Part shown: positions 1 to 6,679 of the stretch, piece by piece | Layout: each line of letters begins with the position of its first letter | How positions within the stretch are numbered: position 1 is the first letter of the stretch | NCBI GenBank assembly: GCA_030671225.1 | Contig: DAOVAE010000060.1 | Location: forward strand, 1-6,935 | Direction of reading: 5' to 3' | Source: Desulfobacteraceae bacterium | GTDB lineage: Bacteria > Desulfobacterota > Desulfobacteria > Desulfobacterales > UBA11574 | DNA: 6,935 nucleotides | Position numbers and translations under genes: made by a program | The notes under the pieces: model-generated | Seen by the model: only the letters and a program-made list of their open reading frames with translations | What the model was told of the DNA's origin: nothing | Database searches by the model: none

Positions 1-3
1 GGG

Positions 4-1176
4 TTAACCTGCTATCAAACCATATATCATGCCGGCAATAGTAGACATGATCACGATGATTCCACAGAATGTGGCGGTTTTTTTAACACCCATTACCCCT
101 CCGATGACAAGCATGTTCGGCAGAGAAAGGGCCGGCCCTGCAAGCAGCAATGCCAGCGCCGGTCCTTTGCCCATTCCGGCTCCAAGGAGTCCTTGCAGAA
201 TCGGTACTTCGGTGAGGGTGGCAAAATACATTATCGCACCGGAGATCGAAGCAAATAAATTGGCCGACAAAGAGTTGCCGCCAACCAGTGTCTGGATATA
301 TTGTTCAGGAATGAGTGCGGGATGCCCCGGCCTGCCCAGCATAAATCCGGCCACCAGGACCCCTGCTCCGAGCAGAGGGAATATCTGTTTAATAAATCCC
401 CAGGTAGAATTCACCCAGCTTTTACATTCATCTTTTGTGAACCAGGCTTTTAGCATAAGGGCAAGCATGATCAGTAGAGTGATGGTGATATACCATTTTG
501 CATTAAAAATAGCAGGCCACAAGCCTGTTGAGCCTTTGTCAGGCCTGGCAAAAGCCGCGAAGACCAAAATTAAAACCATTGTCAGCAGGTAGAGCGTATC
601 TTGCAGCAATGTACGTCCCTTTTCTTCAGCATCCGGCATATAAATCTGTCCGGTTGTGCGGGTGGCGTCATCTTTACGAAAAATAAACGCCATTAGAAGG
701 CCGGTGATCACAGCAAATATTATGGCTCCAACAGCCCTGGCCAATCCTAACTGCCAGCCCAGAATCTTTGCAGTAAGAGTTATGGCCAGCACGTTGATGG
801 CCGGGCCTGAATATAGAAAGGCGGATGCCGGACCGATTCCGGCGCCCCGGGAGTAAATTCCGGCGAACAGTGGCAGAACCGTACAGGAACAGACCGCCAG
901 GATTGTCCCGGAAATACTGGCAACCGAATAGGCGAGCACCTTTTTCGCCTGGACGCCGAAATATTTTAGGACTGATGCCTGCGATACAAATACAGCTATT
1001 GCGCCTGCAATGAAAAAAGCCGGAATCAGGCAGGTTAAAACATGCTCCCGGGCGTATTCCCTAAGCATCATAAAGGCTTCCAGGCCGGACCTACGGATTG
1101 TAGGATGGCTCCATGGAAGATAGTAACAGACCAGAAAAATTAAAATAATTAACAGCAACTTAGTCCGTTCTTTCAT
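4..1176 (-). CDS. DUF318/ArsP-type membrane permease (probable metalloid or metal efflux)
   Basis: This is a 390-residue polytopic membrane protein that I place in the ArsP_1/DUF318 permease family (PF03773). Members sit in the cytoplasmic membrane, and some export organoarsenicals or metals. Hydrophobic segments lie near residues 6-22, 47-66, 80-105, 113-137, 147-167, 194-210, 228-244, 264-281, 305-328, 336-360 and 367-389. Typical family marks are the CSC motif (Cys96, Cys98) followed by a glycine-rich stretch and GPAIN (124-128), then a second GPALSLPN (347-354) in the C-terminal half. A hydrophilic loop of about 25 residues near 167-192 joins the halves. The ATG at 1174-1176 is preceded by AAGGAA at good spacing, and the TAA stop falls at 4-6, so the gene is complete. 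It follows the ArsR regulator by 123 bases on the same strand, which supports metalloid-inducible expression. The CSC pair could bind a soft metal such as arsenic, which is inference. The substrate cannot be decided: trivalent arsenic, organoarsenic and copper/zinc are all known among relatives. Any third operon gene would lie outside the window. Confidence 0.85.
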   Translation of the reverse strand: MKERTKLLLIILIFLVCYYLPWSHPTIRRSGLEAFMMLREYAREHVLTCLIPAFFIAGAIAVFVSQASVLKYFGVQAKKVLAYSVASISGTILAVCSCTVLPLFAGIYSRGAGIGPASAFLYSGPAINVLAITLTAKILGWQLGLARAVGAIIFAVITGLLMAFIFRKDDATRTTGQIYMPDAEEKGRTLLQDTLYLLTMVLILVFAAFARPDKGSTGLWPAIFNAKWYITITLLIMLALMLKAWFTKDECKSWVNSTWGFIKQIFPLLGAGVLVAGFMLGRPGHPALIPEQYIQTLVGGNSLSANLFASISGAIMYFATLTEVPILQGLLGAGMGKGPALALLLAGPALSLPNMLVIGGVMGVKKTATFCGIIVIMSTIAGMIYGLIAG

Positions 1177-1299
1177 TTAATATTTCCTTTTTCTAATCAC
1201 GACAAGCTCAGCAAACGGGACAGGCCGGAACCAAAAAAAAAGAACCGGCTTTCTATATTATAATATTTACATACGTCTATATATAAGGGCCAAAAAAAA
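1177..1299 (-). promoter_or_regulatory. arsR-permease spacer with AT-rich palindrome and possible second promoter
   Basis: This 123-base spacer is very AT-rich. It contains a perfect 12-base palindrome, ATATTATAATAT, at 1255-1266. Read on the minus strand the palindrome includes TATAAT, a perfect -10 box, but no good -35 box lies 16-18 bases upstream (only TATATA- or TTATAT-like). It could be a weak promoter or an additional regulator site for the permease. A 5-bp stem (GCCGG 1224-1228 with CCGGC 1245-1249, loop largely A on the plus strand) lies between it and the permease start. That stem is too weak and lacks a U-tract in the right place for a terminator, so co-transcription with arsR is expected. 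Confidence 0.3.
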
Positions 1300-1644
1300 T
1301 TATAGCTTACACAATTCTTCACGGTTTAAAAAGGGCACTTTTTTGATCAAATCAGCAACTTCCGAATCATCATCCAGCCAGTGTTTAATATTCCCCAACA
1401 AGCTGGCTGCATAAGGACTATGATTGCCATCGGCAAGATAATAGTTTACCCATAAACCGTCCTTCTGATATTCTACCAGGCCGGCCTCTTCCAATATTTT
1501 AAGATGCTTGGAAACACTCGGTTGGGAAATCCCCAAAGCTCCCTGTAGCTCGCAAACGCACATCACTTTCTGTTGCAGTAATTTTACAATCTTTACCCTG
1601 TTGGGATCGGAAAGGGCTTTCATGACTTTGACAAATGGTTTCAT
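1300..1644 (-). CDS. ArsR/SmtB-family metalloregulatory repressor with CxC sensor motif
   Basis: This is a 114-residue winged-helix repressor of the ArsR/SmtB family, which binds operator DNA as a dimer and releases it when a thiol-binding metal or metalloid is bound. The opening VMKALSDPNRVKIVKLL is the family's first helices. It is followed by MCVCELQGALGISQPSVSKHL (about 28-48), holding the recognition helix, and by the wing near GLWVNYYL (63-70). Cys29-x-Cys31 matches the position of the As(III) site in E. coli ArsR (ELCVCDLC). The third cysteine of that site is replaced by Gln, and a further Cys lies at 112. I chose the ATG at 1642-1644 rather than the GTG at 1648-1650 because AAGGAG overlaps the GTG and sits 5 bases before the ATG. 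The gene is followed by the permease on the same strand and probably controls it. The inducer is most likely As(III) or Sb(III), but this is inferred from the motif only. Confidence 0.9.
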   Translation of the reverse strand: MKPFVKVMKALSDPNRVKIVKLLQQKVMCVCELQGALGISQPSVSKHLKILEEAGLVEYQKDGLWVNYYLADGNHSPYAASLLGNIKHWLDDDSEVADLIKKVPFLNREELCKL

Positions 1645-1649
1645 GGCCA

Positions 1650-1655
1650 CTCCTT
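1650..1655 (-). promoter_or_regulatory. Ribosome binding site that decides the arsR start
   Basis: On the minus strand the sequence reads AAGGAG-TGGCC-ATG. The last G of the Shine-Dalgarno is the first base of an in-frame GTG, so that GTG cannot be served by it. The ATG 5 bases downstream is correctly spaced. The start therefore shortens the longest reading frame by two codons. Confidence 0.75.
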
Positions 1656-1672
1656 ATATGCTTAAAAAGGGA

Positions 1673-1699
1673 TATATAACATGATTTCATATGTGTCAA
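1673..1699 (-). promoter_or_regulatory. Sigma-70-type promoter of arsR with overlapping candidate operator
   Basis: The minus strand shows a perfect -35 box TTGACA (1694-1699). A -10 box follows, TATATA at 1673-1678 (spacer 15) or TATATC two bases further downstream (spacer 17). Transcription would start near 1665, leaving a leader of about 20 bases before the arsR ATG. Between the boxes lies a small inverted repeat, ATGA-AA-TCAT (1681-1690), nested in ACAT/ATGT arms (1679-1682 and 1691-1694). ArsR proteins commonly bind AT-rich dyads overlapping their own promoter, so this is the likely operator. That assignment is inference from position and symmetry. Confidence 0.6.
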
Positions 1700-1738
1700 A
1701 CAATTTTTTTTTAAGGATTGAATCGAAGGGCTATAATG

Positions 1739-2710
1739 TCACTTCTTTTTTACTTCCTCGATTTCCTCGATTTTCAATTTAACACTGTCCACCTGAGAAT
1801 CAGATAGTAAAAAGGGGTAATCATTCTCCGATGAAATCGCTGGATAATTTTTTTCATCTTTATCTTTTTTGGCAAATATGGAAAGAGAATATTCTTTTGC
1901 CCCTTTGAGGGTGACGGCATAGGCTGGATTTTTAAAATATTCTTTTTTAGCGTCGTTTATATATTTTTCACACTCGAGTCGATTAAGGAAACTAAGGAGA
2001 TTGTTAATCTTAGCATTAGCTATCTTTTTTCCTTCTGCATCCTTCCAGATTGATTTGGTTTTGGAATCCTTTGAGGTTTTGGCTGATTTATCCTTTTTTT
2101 CATCTGCTGTTGCAGGGATCTGCTTTCGGCTGAGAGAGATGGTCTTTTTGTTCAGAGCAATCTGTATTCCATGTATATCTTTTTGCGTATAGGACAACAC
2201 CGTCATATCACGCAAATCGTCGACGGTCCGGTCAAATTTTCGCCTGAAATCCCCCCGGGCGTGATATACATTGAAATCACCCGCAAGTTTAACAAATGTG
2301 TGTTGAAAAGTTTCGGCTGCCTTGCCGATATCAAACTCTCGGTTCAGCGCCTTGCCATGCCAGGCTTTAACATTAATTTTTTTGTCATCGGACAAATCAT
2401 AACGTAAATAGTTTTTTGATTCAGATACAAGTGCTGTTACAGTCCATTTTTCGATTACATCGAGCATGTTTTTAACCTTTACCTTATCAGCGGGATATCC
2501 CTTTGGTTCGATGTACCATGTGTTGTCTTTTTTATTCAAAACAATGGACTTGCCGGCTTTAACAATTTCTATTTTTAAAATCTGCTTCCCGGAAACTGCG
2601 GGGATATCAGGAAGCTTATAATTTGTCCGGTTTGATTTGTGCAAAACGATATACAGGATCAATGCAACAATGACGCCTGCAAGTATGAAATATTCTTTCT
2701 TCACCTTCAT
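1739..2710 (-). CDS. DUF4340 domain-containing membrane-anchored protein
   Basis: This 323-residue protein has one N-terminal membrane segment (residues 7-23, after MKVKKEY) and a long soluble part that should face the periplasm. The body matches my knowledge of DUF4340 (PF14238). A strand-rich repeat begins ILKIEIVKAGKSIVLNKKDN and runs into TWYIEPKGYPAD (64-75). Then comes the family block around KLAGDFNVYHARGDF (141-155), ending in DDLRDMTVL (164-172). A second, similar half (about 178-310) repeats the pattern, interrupted by a lysine/serine-rich low-complexity insert at 202-222. No catalytic motif is visible and the biochemical function of the family is unknown. DUF4340 genes commonly follow GldG-type genes, as here, which suggests it works with the same ABC complex outside the membrane. 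The start ATG has an upstream AGAGAGGT. The 112-base gap from the gldG-like gene carries a repeat but no obvious terminator, so one operon is likely. Confidence 0.8.
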   Translation of the reverse strand: MKVKKEYFILAGVIVALILYIVLHKSNRTNYKLPDIPAVSGKQILKIEIVKAGKSIVLNKKDNTWYIEPKGYPADKVKVKNMLDVIEKWTVTALVSESKNYLRYDLSDDKKINVKAWHGKALNREFDIGKAAETFQHTFVKLAGDFNVYHARGDFRRKFDRTVDDLRDMTVLSYTQKDIHGIQIALNKKTISLSRKQIPATADEKKDKSAKTSKDSKTKSIWKDAEGKKIANAKINNLLSFLNRLECEKYINDAKKEYFKNPAYAVTLKGAKEYSLSIFAKKDKDEKNYPAISSENDYPFLLSDSQVDSVKLKIEEIEEVKKK

Positions 2711-2735
2711 ATTTACCTCTCTGTATGCGTTCTAA

Positions 2736-2817
2736 GGTTCAAAAGTTCCCGGTTCAAAGTTGATGGAAGATAGAATAATAGGATTAAGTTTAACCCCAAC
2801 CTCTAAACCCTGAACCC
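2736..2817. repeat. GGTTCA-type degenerate intergenic repeat, imperfect inverted arms
   Basis: The gap between the gldG-like and DUF4340 genes holds two 15-base direct units starting GGTTCAAA (2736-2750 and 2751-2765). About 26 bases later comes an arm (2792-2817) whose complement begins GGGTTCAGGG and ends GGTTGGGGTT. The left and right parts are therefore loosely inverted relative to each other and rich in GTT/AAC triplet-like words. The middle includes TTAAGTTTAA (2784-2793). Similar GGTTCAA-rich tracts are, from memory, scattered between genes in some Desulfobacterota genomes; this was not checked. It is too irregular for a terminator and does not resemble a CRISPR. Confidence 0.5.
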
Positions 2818-2822
2818 AGATC

Positions 2823-5024
2823 TTATTTCTGAAACATCATTTTGATCTGTTTTTTTCTCGAATGACGGCGCAGAAATACGACAAGGCCCAAAAAGGCCGC
2901 AAGAACCGGAAGTCCGGCAATATTAAAAGTCTTTACAAAAGTTTTTATCATCGCTCCTGTATCATGCAAAGGATTAAAGCTCTGCACCTTGCTTCGCATG
3001 ACTGCAATATTTTCTCGATCGTTCAGGGCATCTATTATGTTCATAACAAACATGTCGTTGGGGCTGTTACCTTCCGGGCCCAAAACATTATCCTTAAGCA
3101 TTTCAGAAGATGCCATCAGAAAGATTTTGGCCGGCCTTCCTTTGGCAATAAAGCCGCCTTTGCCTTTTATTTTCGATAAATCATGCTCTGTCTTTTTGGC
3201 TGCCGATTCAGCGGTGTTTTCTTTCTTGTCATTAGTTTCAGTATCAATCTCATCAGATGTTTTTTCCGGGATAGGCTTTCCTGAAAAATAGCTGGGAAAC
3301 TCACCTTCAATAAAATACGCCAATGGAAAACTTTGCTGCTCATCATTCGACGGTGGTGGGCTGAGAAACATAGGGTTAAGGTTGATGTTATTGCTTATTT
3401 CCCAGGATTTTTCCGAAGATGCAAAAAGCTTAACAGCTTTCAGCTTGTTTGCTGAAATTAGCTCTTCATTAAGTTCCAGAGGGGATATTTTAACAGCAAC
3501 CAGCCCCTTGATGCTTTTTATGAACTTAAGGTCATGATTAATAAATCTATTTTTAATGATGGGGGCAAAATATATGGGTCTTTCACCTCCGCCAATACTT
3601 TGGGGAAGCCGTTGCTTATGGCAATTTTCATCCAGAACATATGATTTTTTTATGATGATTCCATAATGCGCCAACAATTTGTCAAGGCCTGTATCCAGGG
3701 GTACATAGTTCAGACCGCGATTAAAACCTGAATTTGGCTGATTACTGGAACTGACTTCCTTGAAAGCATCCAGAAACAGTGCCAGATTTGTTCCCCTCAT
3801 CAGGGCCTGGTCGATTTGGAAAAGCTCGTAATCGGAAAATTTATCCGTTGGCCGTACAATGACCAGGCAGTTGAGGCTGCCCGGGATGGACTGGTCTTTT
3901 AATTTTAGTGTTTTAATGCTGTAAGTTTGTGATATCAAACTTGAAAAGGTGGACAGGGAATCCGGATTTTGCCGCCCCATGGGCGAGAAACCCGAAATAT
4001 CAAGTGTTCCGTGATCCGCTAGATAGCCCAGATCTTGATTGATTTCGATCAATGTTTCCAGATTGTCGTTGATTATATCTTTCATTTGATCAATATCGAC
4101 AAGATTATACTGGGTTCCGATTATCGGTATCTTGAGCACACTTAACAGCTGCATTTCTCTGACTTTTTCCCCATATTCCATCACAAGACCGATGATTCCG
4201 CTACCGGCCTGAATTTTACCGCTGGAAAGAGCCGGCCATTTAAGGTGCATCAGGTTATATTTTTTCCATGACTGTTCCTTGATTTGCTCGGTTGAGGGGT
4301 CGATATAGGCATATTCCAGTTTCCCGTAATTTTTGGCATTGAGGTCTTTAACGATTTCTTTCAATTTTTCAGGGTATTCGGAAAGTTCGCTAAGACCCAT
4401 ATACGGCGCCACGAATTTTAAGGAAGATGAGAGATACAGTTTAACCTGAATTTTATCCGGCAGCCTTAGCATGGCACTGATTTTATTGTTCAGCTTCTGT
4501 ATAGCCGTGGTTAGTTTGTACTCTAAACCATTGATGGAGGTAATTGTGGGAATCCGCTCGATCATATCGCCGTGAATCAACACCAGGCCCATATAAGCCT
4601 TCTTGAATTTTACCTCATCTTCTTCAAAGGCCTGAATCTGAACCGGATGGATGCCGTAATTATCCGCCAGTTTCTGATTTTCCCGTGCTGAAGGGTTGAT
4701 CCCTTCGCCCTCAGGGCTGACATCATAAAATCGATAGTTGAAATATTTATTGGCATGGATCGCATATTCCTCAAGTAGGTCGTGAATATACCGTTCAGTG
4801 TTGTTATACGGCGCCGGCAGGTTTTTGGTAAAAAAGACATCAATCGTCAAAGGCTCGGAAAGCGTGGATACAACATTTTTACTTGCCTGTGATATGGAAT
4901 AGATTTTATTTGATGTAAGATCGATCCTGAAGAACAGGGTCATCCCCGCCACATTGACCAGTACGATAATTATCAGATAGACAAAAAGTTTAATATATTT
5001 TGCATATGGTTTTTGCATACCCAT
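2823..5024 (-). CDS. GldG-like ABC transporter auxiliary protein
   Basis: This 733-residue protein has membrane anchors near both ends (about 11-32 and 702-718) and a large extracytoplasmic body between them. After the first anchor comes FRIDLTSNKIYSIS (32-45), the signature of the GldG/ABC_transp_aux family (PF09822). It is followed by a strand-helix region (TIDVFFTKNLP, then YRFYDVSPEGEGINPSA) of the kind seen in these proteins. A second domain includes LGYLADHGTLDISGFSP and a region around MRGTNLALFLDAF, typical of the family's C-terminal part. Near the end, GRPAKIFLMASSEML and a GNSPNDMFVMNIIDAL stretch (about 630-668) precede the last anchor and a basic tail, RRHSRKKQ. A charged low-complexity linker lies at about 586-622. 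No catalytic residues are recognisable; the family is thought to be structural or accessory to the ABC permease. The gene starts 10 bases after the permease stop. Canonical GldG proteins support gliding in Bacteroidetes, but gliding cannot be claimed here. Confidence 0.85.
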   Translation of the reverse strand: MGMQKPYAKYIKLFVYLIIIVLVNVAGMTLFFRIDLTSNKIYSISQASKNVVSTLSEPLTIDVFFTKNLPAPYNNTERYIHDLLEEYAIHANKYFNYRFYDVSPEGEGINPSARENQKLADNYGIHPVQIQAFEEDEVKFKKAYMGLVLIHGDMIERIPTITSINGLEYKLTTAIQKLNNKISAMLRLPDKIQVKLYLSSSLKFVAPYMGLSELSEYPEKLKEIVKDLNAKNYGKLEYAYIDPSTEQIKEQSWKKYNLMHLKWPALSSGKIQAGSGIIGLVMEYGEKVREMQLLSVLKIPIIGTQYNLVDIDQMKDIINDNLETLIEINQDLGYLADHGTLDISGFSPMGRQNPDSLSTFSSLISQTYSIKTLKLKDQSIPGSLNCLVIVRPTDKFSDYELFQIDQALMRGTNLALFLDAFKEVSSSNQPNSGFNRGLNYVPLDTGLDKLLAHYGIIIKKSYVLDENCHKQRLPQSIGGGERPIYFAPIIKNRFINHDLKFIKSIKGLVAVKISPLELNEELISANKLKAVKLFASSEKSWEISNNINLNPMFLSPPPSNDEQQSFPLAYFIEGEFPSYFSGKPIPEKTSDEIDTETNDKKENTAESAAKKTEHDLSKIKGKGGFIAKGRPAKIFLMASSEMLKDNVLGPEGNSPNDMFVMNIIDALNDRENIAVMRSKVQSFNPLHDTGAMIKTFVKTFNIAGLPVLAAFLGLVVFLRRHSRKKQIKMMFQK

Positions 5025-5030
5025 TTTATT

Positions 5031-5037
5031 CTCCTTA
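5031..5037 (-). promoter_or_regulatory. gldG-like RBS overlapping the permease stop codon
   Basis: On the minus strand the permease TAA stop is also the start of TAAGGAG, a strong Shine-Dalgarno six bases before the gldG-like ATG at 5022-5024. Stop and RBS share bases, so a ribosome ending the permease is positioned to start the next gene. This points to translational coupling and matched stoichiometry. Confidence 0.75.
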
Positions 5038-5739
5038 ATTTTTTCCCTCCATGGCTAGGTGGGTGCCGTAAAGACCGATGAATATAACACTTAAAAAATA
5101 GAGAATATCCCGTGAATCGATAATTCCCTTTGCGATGTTTTTAAAATGAAAATCTGCCCCAAGATACCCGACAACACCCAGCATGGATCTGGGAAAGAAA
5201 AAGAGCATTTTGTCGATCAAAGTCAGGGTAAAGCAGATGGCCATGCCGACAATAAAGGCAATTATCTGATTGCGGGTCAATGATGATGCAAACAGCCCCA
5301 CGGCGGTAAAGGCCGATCCAAGTAAAAGAGCTCCCATATAGCCTCCTGCCACCGTTCCCCAGTCGAGCTGTCCCATAAAGGCGACGCATATGGGATAAGC
5401 AAGCGTCGGCACCAGTGCGGCGGCCACGAAAAAAACCCCTGCCAGGAATTTGCCCACAAGGATATCGTTAAATGTCACCGGCAGGGTGAGCAGCATTTCA
5501 TAAGATCCAACATTCAGTTCTTCGGAAAACAATCTCATGGTGACCGCCGGAATAAAAAATGAGAAAGTAATGGGAAGCAGATCAAAGAAATTTCGTAGAT
5601 CCGCCTGGTTATAATAAAAGAAGGTCGCAAAAAAGAACCATCCGGTCACCAGAAGAAAAACAGATATGACAATATATGCGATTGGAGATATAAAATAATC
5701 TTTTAATTCCTTATTGCAAATGCGTATAACCTGCTGCAT
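5035..5739 (-). CDS. ABC-2-type permease, GldF-like
   Basis: This 234-residue integral membrane protein should be the membrane-spanning subunit of the ABC transporter whose ATPase is encoded just upstream. About six hydrophobic segments are visible, near residues 17-42, 53-70, 98-121, 130-152, 156-177 and 211-229. Family marks are an N-terminal amphipathic stretch (IRICNKELKDYFISPIAYIV), the segment after the second helix TMRLFSEELNVGSYEMLLTLPV (67-88), with its conserved charged residues that couple to the ATPase, and the C-terminal FHFKNIAKGIIDSRDILYF (197-215). These match GldF and related ABC-2 permeases (PF12679-like), and the length is normal for the group. Its ATG lies one base after the ATPase stop and is preceded by AAGGAGG inside the ATPase gene. 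With only one permease gene, the transporter is probably a homodimer of this subunit with two ATPase copies. The substrate is unknown. Confidence 0.9.
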   Translation of the reverse strand: MQQVIRICNKELKDYFISPIAYIVISVFLLVTGWFFFATFFYYNQADLRNFFDLLPITFSFFIPAVTMRLFSEELNVGSYEMLLTLPVTFNDILVGKFLAGVFFVAAALVPTLAYPICVAFMGQLDWGTVAGGYMGALLLGSAFTAVGLFASSLTRNQIIAFIVGMAICFTLTLIDKMLFFFPRSMLGVVGYLGADFHFKNIAKGIIDSRDILYFLSVIFIGLYGTHLAMEGKN

Positions 5740-5740
5740 G

Positions 5741-6679
5741 TTAGTCCTCCTTGGTCAGTTCGCGGAAAATTGTTTCAAGGGTTTTGGTCTCCTTATGAAA
5801 CTCAATTAGAACCCATGATGTCTGTTTGATGGTTTGATAAATGGTTTCTCTCAGATCAAGCGCGGATTTACAGGTAAGTCGCACGCCAAGCGGGCCGTTT
5901 GGTTCTTCATTTACCCGCTCAACATTTACCACGCCTTCTATTTCGTTTAATCGATCCCGGACAGATTGAAATTCTGTATTGAGAAAATCGAGATAGATGA
6001 AATGTTTTTGACTCTCGGATTGTTTGAGATTTTCCATTAGGTCGTCTGCGATGATCTTGCCCTTGTTGATTATCACTACCCGGTCACAGGTTGCCTCGAC
6101 TTCGCTCAGGATGTGGGTTGAAAGAATTACGGTTTTTTCCTCCCCAATTTCCCTGATGATTTCCCGTATTTCAGCGATCTGATTTGGGTCAAGGCCCGAA
6201 GTCGGTTCGTCCAGAATCAGAATGTCCGGATCATACATCATGGCGTGGGCCAGGCCGACCCGCTGTTTTAATCCTTTGGAGAGTTCATTAATACTCCTGT
6301 GCATAATATCGTCCAACCCGCACAGTTCGAACAGCTGCCGGATTCTGGAAATTTTCTTATCTTTATCCAACCCCCTCAGTTCTGCAACATAATCGAGATA
6401 ATCATACACCAGCATACTATGGTATAGCGGGGCCGATTCCGGTAGATATCCGATCAGCTTTTTGATCTCCAGTAAATTCTCATCAATCATATAGTCTTTG
6501 ACGCGAATCGTCCCGGATGTGGGCATAAAGTAGCCGGTCAGCATCCGTAAAGTGGTGGTTTTGCCTGCACCGTTAGGACCTAAAAGGCCCAGGATCTCAC
6601 CTTTTTTTATGTCGAAATTGATTTTATCCACGGCGCAGAACTCGTTATAATATTTTGTTAAGTTTTCAACATGGATCAT
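5741..6679 (-). CDS. ABC transporter ATP-binding protein, GldA-like
   Basis: This 312-residue cytoplasmic ATPase powers the adjacent ABC-2 permease. The nucleotide-binding domain is complete. It has Walker A GPNGAGKT (34-41), signature LSKGLKQR (133-140), Walker B LILDEP (154-159) with catalytic Glu158, D-loop SGLD (161-164) and switch His189 in STH. At the Q-loop the sequence is IGYLPESAPLY (76-86), with Glu where many ABC proteins have Gln. YLPE is common in the GldA-like and drug-export subfamily, so I do not read it as a defect. A C-terminal extension of about 90 residues (about 222-312) is an alpha/beta domain also typical of this subfamily (DUF4162-like region). The ATG at 6677-6679 has AAGGAAG upstream at good spacing. 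It is the first gene of a run: its stop is one base from the permease start. Its relatives include GldA of gliding Bacteroidetes and many exporters of unknown substrate. Confidence 0.92.
   Translation of the reverse strand: MIHVENLTKYYNEFCAVDKINFDIKKGEILGLLGPNGAGKTTTLRMLTGYFMPTSGTIRVKDYMIDENLLEIKKLIGYLPESAPLYHSMLVYDYLDYVAELRGLDKDKKISRIRQLFELCGLDDIMHRSINELSKGLKQRVGLAHAMMYDPDILILDEPTSGLDPNQIAEIREIIREIGEEKTVILSTHILSEVEATCDRVVIINKGKIIADDLMENLKQSESQKHFIYLDFLNTEFQSVRDRLNEIEGVVNVERVNEEPNGPLGVRLTCKSALDLRETIYQTIKQTSWVLIEFHKETKTLETIFRELTKED
5746..5752 (-). promoter_or_regulatory. Permease RBS inside the ATPase gene end
   Basis: AAGGAGG on the minus strand lies within the last codons of the ATPase gene, six bases before the permease ATG. 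With only one base between the stop and the next start (TAA-C-ATG), the two subunits are expected to be translationally coupled. Confidence 0.75.

Noticed and set aside
29..1013. Plus-strand open frames opposite the permease gene (29-592, 656-856, 825-1013).
   Set aside because: They are antisense shadows of a clear family permease, show no recognisable domain and lack good ribosome binding sites.
1224..1249. Hairpin GCCGG/CCGGC around an A-tract as a terminator between arsR and the permease.
   Set aside because: It has only five base pairs with a 16-base loop, and the homopolymer is in the loop rather than after the stem on either strand.
1701..1720. T-run with CAAT/ATTG ends after DUF4340 as a terminator.
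   Set aside because: The four-base stem is far too weak, so whether DUF4340 transcripts read into arsR is left open.
2736..2817. CRISPR-like array in the repeat between the gldG-like and DUF4340 genes.
   Set aside because: There are only two adjacent short units with no spacers of constant length, and the right part is inverted.
2862..3291. Two overlapping plus-strand open frames opposite the 3' end of the gldG-like gene.
   Set aside because: They overlap each other and a conserved coding region, and their translations look like out-of-frame sequence.
5741..6679. Defective ABC ATPase because the Q-loop Gln is replaced by Glu.
   Set aside because: YLPE at this position is common in the GldA-like subfamily and all other catalytic motifs are intact.
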